From positions 620,001 through 684,000 of the forward strand of contig JALBUN010000023.1 of the NCBI GenBank assembly GCA_025174535.1: a DNA stretch of 64,000 bases, read 5' to 3'. Shown here in pieces: positions 63,426 through 64,000 of the stretch. Position 1 is the stretch's first letter. The number at the start of each line of letters is the position of its first letter. Origin of the DNA: Cantharellus purpuraceus. Taxonomy: Eukaryota > Basidiomycota > Agaricomycetes > Cantharellales > Hydnaceae. The position numbers and the translations under genes are program-made. The notes beneath the pieces were generated by a model. That model saw only the letters and a program-made list of their open reading frames with translations, searched no databases and was not told the DNA's origin.

Positions 63426-64000
63426 TCATAATATCTCTGAGAGTGACCCTATGCTTCTGCATTCCGAGAACGAGCCGCCAGAGCTGTCATCGGAGAATGT
63501 GTTCTCTGATTCCGTCGGCTCTTCACTAGTACACTCCTGCAGCCACTTGCTAACAAGGGCCTTCCCTAATGATTTTCCTAGCACATAAGCAAGCGGAACG
63601 GGCACAGCATTTCCGATTTGCTTGTAGATCTGGAATAGAGGCGTGAATATGCAGGCCATCATACTGACCTTATGGCAGGTAAATGCAGCAGCACGTACAT
63701 CATCTAACAGTTTTGCCCATTCAGTCGGACCACCATCTTCGTCCTCCTGGACAAATTCATAAGAGTCGGGAAAGCCTTGAGAGCGCGCATATTCGCGTGC
63801 CGTGATGATTCGCTTTTGCTATCCTCAGCAAGCTCGGTCAATTGTACAACCCTCGTTGTAAATTGGCGACATACCTGGGGGTGGAGAACTTTGTTCCCTT
63901 TACTGAAAGGGCGAGATTTCGTCAGGGCAGTATTGAATGGATCTTTCCATTTGAGCCGGCTGTAGTGCGCTTGTGTGTACTTTCGGTAACGTTCTCTTTA
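63426..64000 (-). CDS. DNA (cytosine-5)-methyltransferase, DNMT1-like, C-terminal part (5' end outside window)
   Basis: The C-terminal end of a C5-cytosine methyltransferase, which transfers methyl groups from S-adenosylmethionine to cytosine in DNA. Visible blocks are the [20 protein letters not shown] segment and, across an intron, [21 protein letters not shown] (motif IX). Motif X is [20 protein letters not shown] Ser/Glu/Asp-rich tail, [14 protein letters not shown], ends in TGA 63426-63428. Two introns are inferred (about 63819-63875 and 63620-63670). The SAM-binding motifs I-VIII and any BAH domains lie outside, so activity and subclass (DNMT1-like by motif IX) are not fully testable. 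Confidence 0.9.

Overview
This window is a stretch of nuclear DNA from a filamentous fungus, most likely a basidiomycete and probably a mushroom-forming agaricomycete. The evidence is very intron-dense genes with short introns (mostly about 49-76 nt, GT-AG with short pyrimidine tracts), close packing on both strands, and typical fungal proteins: a fused alpha-beta tryptophan synthase, an alternative NADH dehydrogenase, DUF1776, Csm1/Pcs1, Mif2/CENP-C and an RNAi-type RdRP. I see no prokaryotic operon, CRISPR array, rRNA or intact transposon. All gene models were built by hand from conserved protein segments and splice signals, so outer boundaries are firmer than some internal exons.

Layout from left to right. 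1-1096 is the C-terminal end of an unknown low-complexity protein. An intron-containing tRNA-Ser(AGA) follows (minus). Then come ATP2 (mitochondrial F1-ATPase beta, minus) and CTF18 (alternative clamp loader, plus) divergent from it; a DUF1776 protein (minus) divergent from a CPD1-like cyclic phosphodiesterase (plus); an external NADH dehydrogenase with EF-hand (plus); CLP1 (minus) divergent from an ADGF-type adenosine deaminase (plus); and tryptophan synthase (minus) divergent from an asparaginase-ankyrin fusion (plus). Next are the monopolin subunit CSM1/PCS1 (minus), a triple-KH RNA-binding protein (plus), an RNA-dependent RNA polymerase (plus), glutaminyl cyclase (minus) divergent from TRS23/TRAPPC4 (plus), the SNW/SKIP splicing factor (minus) and a UbiA-superfamily membrane enzyme (minus). 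A gene-poor gap of 2.9 kb leads to UPF1 (plus), mitochondrial tRNA 2-thiouridylase (minus) divergent from Mif2/CENP-C (plus), an ARO8-like aminotransferase (plus), ATG9 (plus), an EH-domain IRS4-like protein (minus) divergent from an ECM15/MTH1187-family protein (plus), and finally the C-terminal end of a DNA cytosine methyltransferase (minus) cut by the window edge.

Functionally this is mainly a housekeeping segment. RNA metabolism is well represented (CLP1, CPD1-like, KH protein, SNW1, UPF1, tRNA thiolation), as are chromosome segregation (CTF18, CSM1, CENP-C), mitochondrial energy metabolism (ATP2, NDE, mitochondrial tRNA thiolation) and genome defence (RdRP, DNMT). I found no convincing new multi-gene system. 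The most unusual features are structural: a 5-nt internal micro-exon in the ECM15 homologue, two divergent neighbours that both start with a 4-nt coding exon, a GC-AG intron in TRS23, a double CCAAT palindrome upstream of ATP2, and repeated TCACGTGA sites close to start codons. The UbiA protein is a candidate for specialised terpenoid metabolism.
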